Shown here piece after piece: positions 16,692 through 26,175 of a DNA stretch of 64,000 nucleotides. Source of the DNA: UBA8106 sp964569695 (GTDB lineage Bacteria > Acidobacteriota > Vicinamibacteria > Vicinamibacterales > UBA823). Where the stretch lies: contig CAZMUA010000015.1 in assembly GCA_964569695.1 (NCBI GenBank), positions 16,243 through 80,242 on the forward strand, read 5' to 3'. Every line of letters starts with the position of its first letter. Within the stretch, counting starts at the first letter, position 1. Position numbers and translations under genes: made by a program. The notes below the pieces were generated by a model. The model saw nothing but the letters and a program-made list of their open reading frames with translations, ran no database searches and was not told the origin of the DNA.

Positions 16692-17437
16692 ATTAACGAA
16701 GCCTCGATCTCCTTTTCCTCAACGTTGAAATTGGACCACACGTGCTGCACATCATCATGGTCCTCAAGTAAACCCATTAATTTCAGCATCTGCTGAGCTA
16801 CTTTTCCCTCAAGATTAATATAGTTCTGGGGCAGCATGGCCACTTCAGCCATTAATGTTTCAACGCCAAGCCCCTTTACGGCCTCCAGAACCCGATGAAA
16901 ATCCTCTGGCGAAGTGAGCACTTCCCAATTATCTTGGTCATCCCTTACGTCATCAGCACCCGTCTCCAAAGCAACGCCCATTAAGTCATCCTCGTCAACC
17001 TTACTCTTTTCGATCAAAATGTATCCCTGTTTAGTAAACATCCAAGCAACACTGTTCGTCTCACCAAGATTTCCACCGTGCTTGGAGAGAAGGTGTCGAA
17101 TCTCACTCACCGTGCGGTTTTTATTATCTGTGAGGGTCTCCAGCATGAGCGCAGCACCACCAGGCCCATACCCTTCATACGTTGCCTCTTCATACGAAAC
17201 CCCGGGCTCCTCGCCAGTGCCACGCCTGATCGCTCTCTTAATGTTGTCAGCCGGCATATTCGCGGCTTTGGCGTCAGCCACAACAGTACGCAGTCGGGGA
17301 TTACTATCAGGATCTCCACCGCCAACTCTGGCAGCAACAGTTAATTCCTTGATGATTCTCGTGAAGACCTTTCCGCGCTTTGCGTCGGCGGCACCTTTTT
17401 TATGTTTTATAGAAGACCACTTAGAATGGCCAGACAT
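16688..17437 (-). CDS. yebC: YebC/PmpR/TACO1 family protein
   Basis: A 249-residue protein of the family known both as a DNA-binding regulator and, more recently, as a ribosome-associated factor that helps translation of proline stretches. The invariant opening MSGHSKWSSIKHKK starts at ATG 17437, preceded by GAGGAG seven bases away; the upstream extension to 17500 is not family-like. It ends by overlapping ruvC by four bases. The yebC-ruvC-ruvA-ruvB order is widespread. It is the probable first gene of the operon. Confidence 0.97.
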   Translation of the reverse strand: MSGHSKWSSIKHKKGAADAKRGKVFTRIIKELTVAARVGGGDPDSNPRLRTVVADAKAANMPADNIKRAIRRGTGEEPGVSYEEATYEGYGPGGAALMLETLTDNKNRTVSEIRHLLSKHGGNLGETNSVAWMFTKQGYILIEKSKVDEDDLMGVALETGADDVRDDQDNWEVLTSPEDFHRVLEAVKGLGVETLMAEVAMLPQNYINLEGKVAQQMLKLMGLLEDHDDVQHVWSNFNVEEKEIEASLM

Positions 17438-17556
17438 GGCAGGACTCCTCTGTAATAATCCGCAGAAAAGTGAAGAAAGTTTAGCATAGAGGCATCCCAA
17501 CCAACCAGACCTGGTTCCACATACACTAAACAGTCCATTTCGCTATCATTAAGTGA

Positions 17557-18327
17557 CTACAAACGCTTCGCCAAAACCACCCAAACCTCGGCACTTGAAT
17601 TCCACTCTGAGCCAGAATAGTCACCAAGAACTGCTTCGACGTGGAACCCAGCTCGTTCCAATCGCCTCGTAATTTGACGTATCGATAATGTCCTAAAAGT
17701 GAGCGAAAAACGGTGTGTCGTTCGATGCGAACCCTTTCGCTCTACATACTCTTGATCAAAAATCGTAAGGTGGCGAGCACGGTCTTGTCGAACCGACTCA
17801 ATCAAGGTTAAATGTGAGCCGCGAGCGCGTTGCTGCCCACGCAACGCTACGTGCCGCTTGTATTCATCCCATCGAAGTAAATCCGGCACAAGGTCAACAC
17901 CAAACCGGCTTCCCTTCTTAGTAACACGCGCCACCGCTGATAATGTTGCAGTCAGGTCTGCTTCACGAACAAGTGACTGGAGAATCCCATACGGCGCCAT
18001 GACAAGGTCAAATTTCGCGCGTCGGCGAAAAGGGAGTAATCGAATATCGCCACGCAACAATTTCACCCGTGACCTTACACGAGATCTGCGTAGTCGAATG
18101 TGTGCTCGGTCAAGCATGGCTTCCGAACGATCAATTGCCACAAGTGATTTAGCAACCCGAGCAACGGGAGCCGAAACTCTGCCCGTTCCGCAACCAAGTT
18201 CAAGGATTGGACCACTCACCCTGCGGGCCAACTGACACCAAAAAGCAATATCCTTACGGCCCAGAGTTTGCGCATTCTCCCAGTCGTAGAACGGCGCGTA
18301 AGCGTCCCAACCGTGCCAACCTTCCAT
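17557..18327 (-). CDS. Class I SAM-dependent methyltransferase
   Basis: A 256-residue Rossmann-fold methyltransferase with motif I ILELGCGTGRVS, motif II VAIDRSEAML and a motif IV-like LVMAPYGILQ. The substrate is unknown; the protein is basic and ends with a family-typical beta strand (AEVWVVLAKRL). The frame continues upstream to GTG 18456, only 12 bases from the divergent gene at 18469. I prefer ATG 18327 because the domain begins at once with DAYAPFYDWE and this leaves room for a promoter. Neighbours give no clue to the substrate. Confidence 0.85.
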   Translation of the reverse strand: MEGWHGWDAYAPFYDWENAQTLGRKDIAFWCQLARRVSGPILELGCGTGRVSAPVARVAKSLVAIDRSEAMLDRAHIRLRRSRVRSRVKLLRGDIRLLPFRRRAKFDLVMAPYGILQSLVREADLTATLSAVARVTKKGSRFGVDLVPDLLRWDEYKRHVALRGQQRARGSHLTLIESVRQDRARHLTIFDQEYVERKGSHRTTHRFSLTFRTLSIRQITRRLERAGFHVEAVLGDYSGSEWNSSAEVWVVLAKRL

Positions 18328-18468
18328 AGTCTGTACTCTTGTCACCTTCCTGTAGTAAGATTCGGTCCTTAAAAATGCTGCTGCCAGTTTAGCAGGCGAG
18401 CAGTTTATTATATGGTCGCAGTCTTCCTGATAAGTAACTGAATCGTCGTTAGCCACAACCCAGTCAAA

Positions 18469-19614
18469 ATGCCTATATCGAATTATTGTTCATCCAGAAA
18501 ACGACTTCACCTGCCGAAATGCATCTTTGCAATTCTTATCGTGTCTGGTTTTGGTATTAACCAACTGGGAGCGCAGACAACCCAGATCGACAATGTGATT
18601 CTCGTAACACTGGACGGCGCACGCACACAAGAAATTTTTGGCGGGCTTGACCTTGAGATACTTCAATCTACATCGGGAAATACCCCAGTCGAATCAACGG
18701 TATCCTATCGTCGATACTGGGCTCCAACGGCCAAAGAACGGCGAGGAAAGCTCATGCCGTTTTTTTGGACTACGCTCATGCGAGACTACGGGTCTATCGC
18801 CGGAAATCGTGAACTTGGAAGCAGCGTAAAAGTCAGCAATACACAATTGTTTTCGTACCCTGGCTACGCGGAAATCTTAACAGGCGAGTCGCACGACGAC
18901 CTCATCACAAGCAACGACAACCGCCACTATCCGTTTCCCACAGTACTTGAGTTCCTTAAGGACTCTCTAGCCCTAACGAATACACAAGTCGCAACGTTTG
19001 CCTCTTGGGAAACCTTCAACTGGATTGTCTCCCAGAGAGAGGGCTCAGTTACAGTCAATGCTGGTTTTGAGCCCTACGAGCATCCAGAGGAGGCCTTACA
19101 GGCGTTAAATCGACAACAATTTGAAACCAAAACGCCATGGGACACGGTGCGGCACGACTTCTACACGTTTCGCTTTGGTATGGCACACCTGGCCACCTAC
19201 CACCCAAAAGTGTTGTATCTGGCGCTTGGTGAAACAGACGACTGGGCACACGACAGACGTTACGACCGCGTGCTCGATACTTTACATCGCACTGATTCCT
19301 ACTTCGAAGAATTGTGGAATTTTCTACAATCACATGATCAGTACCGTGACACAACTGCAATTATCATCACCGTCGATCACGGACGGGGTAACACACCAGA
19401 AGATTGGATAGGTCATGGCAGTGATATTCCCGGTGCCGAAAACATCTGGATGGCGTTCGTTAGTCCAACCGTGGACCTACGCGGAGAGTGGCGCGACCAC
19501 GAACCCATCATGCAAAACCAAGTCGCTGCGACCCTGACCCGTTTCCTCGGACTTGATTTTCATACGCTGACTCCAACTGCAGGTGTTCCAATCGCGAGAC
19601 TATTTCAACGCTAA
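18469..19614 (+). CDS. Secreted alkaline-phosphatase-superfamily protein
   Basis: A 381-residue protein with a signal peptide (about 1-35, cleavage near GAQ-TT). The alkaline phosphatase/sulfatase fold is suggested by VILVTLDGARTQEIFGG, where Asp49 is a metal ligand and Thr53 the likely nucleophile, and by the second metal site IITVDHGRGN (about 299-308) and GHGSDIPG. Type I phosphodiesterases and sulfatases share these motifs, so the substrate is not assigned. It ends 15 bases before the convergent gene at 19630. No good Shine-Dalgarno precedes the ATG. Confidence 0.8.
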   Translation: MPISNYCSSRKRLHLPKCIFAILIVSGFGINQLGAQTTQIDNVILVTLDGARTQEIFGGLDLEILQSTSGNTPVESTVSYRRYWAPTAKERRGKLMPFFWTTLMRDYGSIAGNRELGSSVKVSNTQLFSYPGYAEILTGESHDDLITSNDNRHYPFPTVLEFLKDSLALTNTQVATFASWETFNWIVSQREGSVTVNAGFEPYEHPEEALQALNRQQFETKTPWDTVRHDFYTFRFGMAHLATYHPKVLYLALGETDDWAHDRRYDRVLDTLHRTDSYFEELWNFLQSHDQYRDTTAIIITVDHGRGNTPEDWIGHGSDIPGAENIWMAFVSPTVDLRGEWRDHEPIMQNQVAATLTRFLGLDFHTLTPTAGVPIARLFQR

Positions 19615-19629
19615 ACGTTTATCTCAGGA

Positions 19630-20565
19630 TTATCTGCGACTCCGTAGCCACGAACGAGCTCGGAGCAACCATTCACCGAGCGCAAACGAATGATCAAGAT
19701 GATCTGGGGCTGAATTACCAGCAAAGCCGTCAAGATAAAATCCATTTTGCTGTACCTTACTCAACTGCTGCATTCCATGCGGACCTTCGACAAGTACCGC
19801 TGTGCGGCTCAAGTCAAGTTGCCCCAAGAGATAGTCGGCCGTCTCGGTCGTACTGGCATAGGTGCCAGGAAAAACTTCAGAATGAGTCACCCACATACGT
19901 TTTTGTCCTGAGGCAGCATCTCGAGCAAATCGCACGAACACGTCGAGATCTTCAGGAATAACTTTAGGTGCCACTTCACCTAGACGAGGCGGCGATGAAC
20001 CGTCCACGTAGGAAGCGTGAAGTCCATCTGCCAACAGGATTCCGTCAACTCGGTCGTAATGTTCAGGATTCCTAAGAATCGCTCGTGTAGCTCCATAACC
20101 CGCACTAAAAGAACTAAGGAGAATTCTGCCGCCTCTAGAATACCCATCCGTGATCCAAGCTAGAGCTTGATTAACTTCCTTAATCATTGTGGTAAAAACT
20201 TTGGGGTTCTCAAAAACATCGTTGTAAACGCGTGATCCAGAACCCAACTGCACTGAGACAAGTACAGCTTCCGGTATCAAGGTTGACACATAATGCTCAC
20301 CTAGCCAGAAAGCGCCATGGAATTGCACCACGATCGGGACAAGTTCAGAGCCGCCAAAATTTCCAGGTACAAAGAGCGTACCGACCGTCAAGGCTTCTCG
20401 GTTCCCATCTGCCACAGGGGGATCAATGCGAAGGTGCGGCCGTGTACTCTCTACCATTGGAGATGGGTTCTGGCTAAGAGATTGCGCAGATGCAGAAAGC
20501 AGTGCGAACTCAATATGCGACATTACCAAGAAAATAGTGCACAACAATCTGAACAGGGCTCTCAC
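19630..20565 (-). CDS. Secreted alpha/beta-hydrolase-like protein
   Basis: A 311-residue protein with a signal peptide (about 1-28, ending ASAQS). The oxyanion-type segment PIVVQFHGAFW (about 77-87) and the nucleophile elbow SFSAG with Ser154 followed by YGAT indicate an alpha/beta-hydrolase. A late Asp and His (EGPHGMQQ near 258-265, DHSFALGEW near 290-298) could complete the triad. No specific esterase or peptidase family is recognised. The start codon is GTG at 20565 with AAGGAG upstream. It is convergent with the phosphatase-like gene and divergent from the flavoprotein. Confidence 0.7.
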   Translation of the reverse strand: MRALFRLLCTIFLVMSHIEFALLSASAQSLSQNPSPMVESTRPHLRIDPPVADGNREALTVGTLFVPGNFGGSELVPIVVQFHGAFWLGEHYVSTLIPEAVLVSVQLGSGSRVYNDVFENPKVFTTMIKEVNQALAWITDGYSRGGRILLSSFSAGYGATRAILRNPEHYDRVDGILLADGLHASYVDGSSPPRLGEVAPKVIPEDLDVFVRFARDAASGQKRMWVTHSEVFPGTYASTTETADYLLGQLDLSRTAVLVEGPHGMQQLSKVQQNGFYLDGFAGNSAPDHLDHSFALGEWLLRARSWLRSRR

Positions 20566-20683
20566 TTGACCTCGTCACTCCTTCCGATCACAATGCTCAT
20601 CGAGCTTGTCGATATTAGCTGAACATTGCGCTGAGTTGCTCCACTCCAGTTATCGTTGTAAAGACTAAAACAAAGGAAACACG

Positions 20684-21820
20684 ATGAGCGTATCACTCAA
20701 TAGACGGATGTGGTTGAAAACGGCCGGTATCGCTGCGATCGGCGCGGGTCTCGCTTCACGCTGTTCATCACAGTTCGGGGCTAACGGCACTACTAAGAAC
20801 GATTCCGGCTTGGCGAAGGTGAAGGTTTCATCCGACCGAATTATTCGCACAACGATCGGACTTCGCCCAGTGCGACAATCAGGTTTTGTGCTGAAGTCAG
20901 AAACAGTTGGAGAGAAGACCGTTATTCACAACTATGGACACGGTGGAAGCGGCATGTCCTTATCGTGGGGCACGGCGCACCTAGCAGTGGAAGAAGCGCG
21001 GCGTACCGGTCAAAAGAAGTACGCTGTTCTTGGAGCAGGCGTCGTCGGGCTTTCGACGGCTAGACTGTTGCAACGACAAGGATACGAGGTAACGATTTAC
21101 GCGAAGGATCTGCCACCTCGTACGACATCCAACATGTCCGCTGCATGGTTCGGACCAACGGGTTCTTCACAACGTGATCATACGACTCCAGAATTTGCCG
21201 ATCTTGTCGTTAAAGCCTCCCGTTTGTCTTACCAGTATTTCCAGGAATACTTGGGACAGGATTATGGTGTGCACTGGACACCAGCTTATGCTGTGTCAGA
21301 CGAACCGCCGAATCCGGAAGCGCAGCAAACAAGTCTGAGCCAGCGAATCGCCGATCTCTATCCAGAGAGCACACAACTCGAACCTCAACAGCATCCGTTT
21401 CCAAGGGCTTATGTTCGAAGACGTTGGACGATGCAGTTCGAGCCAGCAGTGTATCTAAATGCGCTCATGCGAGACTATAGGCTCGCGGGAGGACAGGTAA
21501 TAGTCACTGAGTTCGAAAACATAGACCAAATTCTTACACTGGACGAACCGGTCATTGTGAATTGCACGGGCCTAGGCTCTAAAAACTTGTTCGGAGATGA
21601 AGAACTGCAGCCGGCCAAAGGGCAACTCACTCTGTTGTTACCGCAACCAGAAATCAACTATATGGTCATGCTAGGAGGTCCACTGTATATGCTGCCTCGC
21701 TCAGATGGCATTGTATTGGGAGGCAGTCGTGAAGTAGGCGAATGGTCACTCGAGCCGAATCCAGCCGTAACGGAACGCGCCATCAATAGCTTTACCGAGT
21801 TTTTTGCTGGTATGGCCTAA
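20684..21820 (+). CDS. FAD-dependent D-amino-acid-oxidase-like protein, exported
   Basis: A 378-residue flavoprotein of the DAO family. It opens with a twin-arginine-like signal (NRRMWLKTAGIAAIGAG) ending near a Cys at 27, so it may be exported or anchored. The FAD-binding motif AVLGAGVVGLSTA is at about 114-126; GGPLYMLPRSDGIVLGGSRE near 325-344 is the C-terminal FAD/substrate region found in D-amino-acid and D-aspartate oxidases. The reaction would be oxidative deamination with oxygen as acceptor, but the amino acid is unknown. ATG 20684 is preceded by AAGGA six bases away. Confidence 0.85.
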   Translation: MSVSLNRRMWLKTAGIAAIGAGLASRCSSQFGANGTTKNDSGLAKVKVSSDRIIRTTIGLRPVRQSGFVLKSETVGEKTVIHNYGHGGSGMSLSWGTAHLAVEEARRTGQKKYAVLGAGVVGLSTARLLQRQGYEVTIYAKDLPPRTTSNMSAAWFGPTGSSQRDHTTPEFADLVVKASRLSYQYFQEYLGQDYGVHWTPAYAVSDEPPNPEAQQTSLSQRIADLYPESTQLEPQQHPFPRAYVRRRWTMQFEPAVYLNALMRDYRLAGGQVIVTEFENIDQILTLDEPVIVNCTGLGSKNLFGDEELQPAKGQLTLLLPQPEINYMVMLGGPLYMLPRSDGIVLGGSREVGEWSLEPNPAVTERAINSFTEFFAGMA

Positions 21821-21892
21821 CGTAATCAGCTAGCTCTATTCTTGAACTGATTCTGCCGTATCGTAATTTGATGGGGTTCGTCGAAATGTGAT

Positions 21893-21913
21893 CGGGGCAC
21901 TTCGTTCGCCCCG
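21893..21913. terminator. Possible hairpin between convergent genes
   Basis: CGGGGC at 21893-21898 pairs with GCCCCG at 21908-21913 around a nine-base loop, between the convergent flavoprotein and DGQHR genes. No long T-run follows on either strand, so an intrinsic terminator is only possible. Confidence 0.35.
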
Positions 21914-21923
21914 TTAAGACATT

Positions 21924-23057
21924 TTACATGTCGGTACCTTCCGGATACTGCAGTGCTAAACGCAACTCGGTTGCCAATGATTCTACTGTCGTATGGGAAT
22001 GCTTCCAGGGGCCGTCGGTCTCAAATCGCACATCACCGATCCTTAGTCCCCAAGGAGCAATAACGCGCCCAATCGCTCGAAAGTCAGTTCTATCAGCATG
22101 CTCCTGGTCTAGCCGGCTAATAACGGAGGGCACAACACGAATGAAACCACGAAGAGCAGTAACGGACTTGATGCTATACTTCCGGCCATTCCAAGCCGCG
22201 CCGAAAACTTGAGCAACCCGCCTAAAGTAATTAAGAAAGAAACGCCTTGCATCGTTACGGAAGGCCGCTGACTTGCGTGGTCCTCCAAAAGAATCTTCTG
22301 CTAAAAGTCTTTTAATCTCCTTCGCCAACGGCGCCTGCGCAACTCGCCCCTTACCAACACCAAGCAACTTAATATCACCGCATAATGGTGAATCCGCTTG
22401 GTCACTCAAAGTGCGAACAATGTCGTGGGCTACTGCTAAATTCTCATCTCGATAAAGCTGCCGACCTGATAACGACACTAAGTGGGAAGGGTTAAGTCGC
22501 GTATGCTTGGCATTAATCGTAACGAACATCTGCACAATATGATCTTCAGGCAACCGATCGAAAATCACAGCAGGTACGGTAAATTTTTCATCGCCAAATT
22601 GACCAATGTCGGCATGCATAGCCAACAGACGATGCTGGCCATCGATAGCACGCAGCGCGCCTTCACGCTCTGGTACTTTAAGGGTACCCATATTTGATGA
22701 TTGTTCGATCGGTTCAAAACTGAGAATTTCGTCAGAGGAGATAATCACTGCTCCAGGAATCGACGGAAGGTCCCGAGCTTCGCGACACTGAACGTAATAA
22801 CCAACCAGCTCATCAATCTTTCGTTTAATAATTTGACGCTGATAGGCTTTCTCGTTTGAAGCGATCCTCCGTTCGAGTAAATCCCAATTAACCTTAGATC
22901 CACTTCGACGTTTCACGCCGCGGAGCGGTGATTGGCGCTGCTTGCTGTAACTTAACACTTCGAATCGTACCAGCTTATCGATGTCACTGGCAGTCAGTGA
23001 GGCCTGATAGAACTGCACTCCAAACTGCTGCATCCGGATAGCGTCAACGTTAATCAT
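21924..23057 (-). CDS. DGQHR-domain (DndB-like) protein
   Basis: A 377-residue protein with the DGQHR signature at 139-143 (in RAIDGQHRLLAM) followed by a segment FVTINAKHTRLNPSHL (about 178-193), the two hallmarks of the DndB/DGQHR family. DndB represses or tunes DNA phosphorothioation genes, and relatives (DpdB) occur in 7-deazaguanine DNA-modification clusters; many others are orphans. No dndACDE, dpd or restriction genes are in this window. Its upstream region (23058-23217) is shared with the divergent PD40-CehA gene. The exact role here cannot be assigned. Confidence 0.85.
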   Translation of the reverse strand: MINVDAIRMQQFGVQFYQASLTASDIDKLVRFEVLSYSKQRQSPLRGVKRRSGSKVNWDLLERRIASNEKAYQRQIIKRKIDELVGYYVQCREARDLPSIPGAVIISSDEILSFEPIEQSSNMGTLKVPEREGALRAIDGQHRLLAMHADIGQFGDEKFTVPAVIFDRLPEDHIVQMFVTINAKHTRLNPSHLVSLSGRQLYRDENLAVAHDIVRTLSDQADSPLCGDIKLLGVGKGRVAQAPLAKEIKRLLAEDSFGGPRKSAAFRNDARRFFLNYFRRVAQVFGAAWNGRKYSIKSVTALRGFIRVVPSVISRLDQEHADRTDFRAIGRVIAPWGLRIGDVRFETDGPWKHSHTTVESLATELRLALQYPEGTDM

Positions 23058-23127
23058 GGTCCGCCCAGCTCCTTCAAATGTGACCTGAGAGTCCCTAACC
23101 CGCTAGCTTTCAAATGGGTCTGCCAGC

Positions 23128-23157
23128 TTGAGAATATAGCCTAAAGAGTTGTATAAT
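23128..23157 (+). promoter_or_regulatory. Sigma-70-like promoter candidate for the PD40-CehA gene
   Basis: TTGAGA at 23128-23133 and a perfect TATAAT at 23152-23157 are separated by 18 bases and lie 61 bases before the ATG at 23218. Spacing and sequence fit a housekeeping promoter; no transcription data are available. Confidence 0.5.
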
Positions 23158-23217
23158 AACGGTTTATTAGACACGATCCAATAAATTTTTGTGCATTTAA
23201 CTTAAGGATTTTGACGA

Positions 23218-25839
23218 ATGCCCTCCTTTTGCACTCCTTCTCGGCAGGCTACTCAAAATTTACTGAACCCTTTCAGAGGCCTTAGCGGTCAAGTCAGAAC
23301 TTGCGGAATAGGTTTGCTTCTGGCCAGTATCACGTGCTTGGCCGGTCCACCACTTACCTGGGCACAACCTTCGCCTCGACCGTATCAAGCAGCTAAGCAT
23401 GGCGGCAACTACATGCATAATTTCTATTTACCGCCGGCGCCCAGTTCCACCCCGTGGGCACCAAGTTGGTCACCGGATGGGCATGCGATCGCGGTGGGCA
23501 TGAGCGGTTCGATCTGGACCGTAGACCCAGTAACTGGTATCGCAAATGAACTGACCCACGGCAAGAAGTATCACTCCTCCCCTGACTGGTCGCCTGACGG
23601 TGCATGGATCATCTATACGGCAGACGATGGCGGCACCACTATTCAACTTGAGATTCTTAACGTCACAACAGGTGAAAGTCGTGCGTTAACTGATGATGCG
23701 TTTATCTACACTGACCCAACGTTCTCCCCGGACGGCACACAGATTGCTTACGTCTCGACCAAACCGAACGGTTATTTCAATGTCTATACTCGACCTATTC
23801 TCAATGGAGAGTGGTCAGGGGAAGATGTGGCAGTTACCGGTGATCATTCTTTTGGTCGTAGCCGATTGTACTTCGGTGAATGGGACATGCATCTGATGCC
23901 AACCTGGATGCCAGATGGAAAGGAGCTGCTCTTAGTATCAAACCGTAACGTGCCGCTTGGTTCTGGCAACATTCTAAGAGTTCCAGCTATGGCAACTGGC
24001 ATTATGGAAGCCCAGACAGTACTCGCTGAACAAACACTTTACAGATCCCACCCTGATGTCTCACTTGACGGTAAACGATTTATCTATTCATCCACTCGTG
24101 GTTCCGCAGACCAATTTTCGAATCTTTACGTGCAACCCACCGCTGGCGGAGAGCCTTACAAGATGACCTTCTTCGCTCATGATGCATTTAATCCGACATG
24201 GTCACCGGATGGAGAGTGGATCGCCTATATCTCGAATGCCGACGGTTTGCCGCAGCTCGCCTTACTGGAGACCTATGGCGGCGCCCAACGGACAGTTGCC
24301 ATAACTGAACGACATTGGAAACAGCCCATGGGTTTCTTGTCAGTGCAAACACGAGATGGTCTTCAAAACATTGTAACCGGGTCACGCATTCATCTCACAG
24401 CATCGGACGGCAAGTTTTACGCACCCCACGATGCGTATGCTCGAATTTCAGGTGCAGGCGACCACATCTTTCACTCGCGTGGCCAATTCACTGTCACGCT
24501 TCCAGTAGGTCAGGTCAACCTAACGGTTGTGAAAGGGTTCGAATACCAACCACTACAGTTGGAAACCACGATCGAAGCCGGTGAAGTTACGTCAGTCACC
24601 GCTAATCTTGAACGGCTGACCGACATGGCAGTCAAAGGCTGGTACAGCGGTTCCACCCACGTGCATATGAACTACGCTGGTAACCTGCATAATTCGCTTG
24701 AGAACCTCATGATGATGTCAGCCGCTGAGGATCAAGATATCGTCAATGAGCAAATCGCCAATAAAGACAATCGTATCCTGGATTATCAAGTGTTCCAGAA
24801 AGGGGGAGGGCCACACCCGATATCTACCCCCGACATGGTGATGGTCATCGGACAGGAATACCGACCACCATTTTATGGACATGTGTTTATGTTCGGGCTC
24901 GAAGACCACCTCATTTCTCCTTTTTTTACTGGATATGAGGGAACGGGTATCGAAAGTCTTTATCCGAGCAACACCGATATGTTTCGTAAAGCTCGCGCAC
25001 AAGGAGCAACCGTTGGTTATGTGCACGCATTTTTCGGTAGCACTGACCCACTCGAAGGTGCGCTCGGTGGAGCGAAGGGTTTTATGGTCGATGCGGCTCT
25101 TGGAACAACGGATGCAGTCGAATGGTCTGGGGCTGGGCAAGCCGGCTTCTACCCGGTCTACGCCGCCTGGAATAATGGTCTCCGGGTAACTGCGGTGGGT
25201 GGTGAGGACTCTATTAGCAACTTGCATGCAAGCAAGCTCGTGGGGTCTGCAAGGACTTACATTTACACTGGCGAGCGCGGACTTACCATGGATGCCTGGT
25301 TTAATGGTCTGAGGGCAGGCCGCGCGTTCGTCTCGACAGGGCCATTACTCGATGTAACAGTTAATGGAGTAATGCCCGGTGACGAAGTTCAACTCCCCGC
25401 AGGTGGTGACACAGTTGAAATTCGCGTTCGCGTTCAGTCGATCAATCCGCTCGAAACATTACGGCTTGTGTGGAATGGCGACATCATTGAAGAAGTCCCT
25501 CTGGATGAAAGTCGCTCTAATTTTTCATTTACACGCTCGGTACCAGTGACTAAGAGTGGATGGTTTCATGTGAGAGTAGCCGGCAATCCTCGTGATCGCT
25601 ACCCGCTCGACACTGGTTTTGCGCAGGCCTTCACAAATCCAGTTTGGGTAATCGTCGACGACCAACCAGTGCGTTCAAGACCTGCCGCCAATTATGGAAT
25701 ACGCTGGATCGACAAGTTACATCAAATGGCCGAAGAATGGCCTGGGTGGCGGTCGCAGCAAGAACGCGATCACGTATTTTCACAATTTGATGAAGCACGA
25801 AAGATTTATGAAAGGTTCGCAGAAGAAGCTAAACAGTAA
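23218..25839 (+). CDS. Secreted PD40/TolB-like beta-propeller fused to a CehA-type metallohydrolase domain
   Basis: An 873-residue protein with a long N-terminal export signal (about 20-50, ending near TWAQP). Residues about 65-360 hold repeated SWSPDG/FSPDG motifs of PD40 (TolB-type) beta-propeller blades. A middle beta domain (about 380-470) follows. Residues about 474-740 match the CehA/McbA type of PHP-related metal-dependent hydrolases, opening with STHVHMNYAGN (His481 and His483 as likely metal ligands). The C-terminal part (about 745-840) is a beta-sandwich-like region. The substrate is unknown. ATG 23218 is preceded by AAGGA. Confidence 0.8.
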   Translation: MPSFCTPSRQATQNLLNPFRGLSGQVRTCGIGLLLASITCLAGPPLTWAQPSPRPYQAAKHGGNYMHNFYLPPAPSSTPWAPSWSPDGHAIAVGMSGSIWTVDPVTGIANELTHGKKYHSSPDWSPDGAWIIYTADDGGTTIQLEILNVTTGESRALTDDAFIYTDPTFSPDGTQIAYVSTKPNGYFNVYTRPILNGEWSGEDVAVTGDHSFGRSRLYFGEWDMHLMPTWMPDGKELLLVSNRNVPLGSGNILRVPAMATGIMEAQTVLAEQTLYRSHPDVSLDGKRFIYSSTRGSADQFSNLYVQPTAGGEPYKMTFFAHDAFNPTWSPDGEWIAYISNADGLPQLALLETYGGAQRTVAITERHWKQPMGFLSVQTRDGLQNIVTGSRIHLTASDGKFYAPHDAYARISGAGDHIFHSRGQFTVTLPVGQVNLTVVKGFEYQPLQLETTIEAGEVTSVTANLERLTDMAVKGWYSGSTHVHMNYAGNLHNSLENLMMMSAAEDQDIVNEQIANKDNRILDYQVFQKGGGPHPISTPDMVMVIGQEYRPPFYGHVFMFGLEDHLISPFFTGYEGTGIESLYPSNTDMFRKARAQGATVGYVHAFFGSTDPLEGALGGAKGFMVDAALGTTDAVEWSGAGQAGFYPVYAAWNNGLRVTAVGGEDSISNLHASKLVGSARTYIYTGERGLTMDAWFNGLRAGRAFVSTGPLLDVTVNGVMPGDEVQLPAGGDTVEIRVRVQSINPLETLRLVWNGDIIEEVPLDESRSNFSFTRSVPVTKSGWFHVRVAGNPRDRYPLDTGFAQAFTNPVWVIVDDQPVRSRPAANYGIRWIDKLHQMAEEWPGWRSQQERDHVFSQFDEARKIYERFAEEAKQ

Positions 25840-26175
25840 CACGCCACAAGCAACAGGCTTAGCATCGCAACAGAAGATCAACATAGGCTCCTTGCAACCT
25901 CCTGTTATTGAAACGTTTTAATCGATTTGGTAACCTAAGAGTGCATCGTAGTAGTTAGTCGCCCACGTTACATTTCATCAAGTTCGACTTGGCTGCAGGA
26001 TCGCGATCGGAGCGATTTCGCAGAAAGATATTGCAAGACTTATTGGCTGAAACTGATTCTTCAGTCAATGGTTGAATGTCTGCCACAAAGATCTTGAATG
26101 GAAAAGGGCGATGCGAAGAATTATCTGATTAAATTGCTGGATTGTCTCATATGTAGATAGTCGAAAAGGGGGCCT
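25840..26175. other. Intergenic stretch, no gene recognised
   Basis: These 336 bases lie between two plus-strand genes. I see no convincing coding frame, tRNA or intrinsic terminator. A small imperfect hairpin (ACTGA/TCAGT, about 26050-26063) lacks a T-run. The last 20 bases contain the AAAGGGGG ribosome binding site of the next gene. Confidence 0.5.

Noticed and set aside
16914..17489. Open frame of 191 codons antisense to yebC
   Set aside because: Composition is typical of an antisense shadow, and yebC is certain.
24718..25227. Open frame antisense to the PD40-CehA gene
   Set aside because: Fully inside a certain gene and without recognisable motifs.
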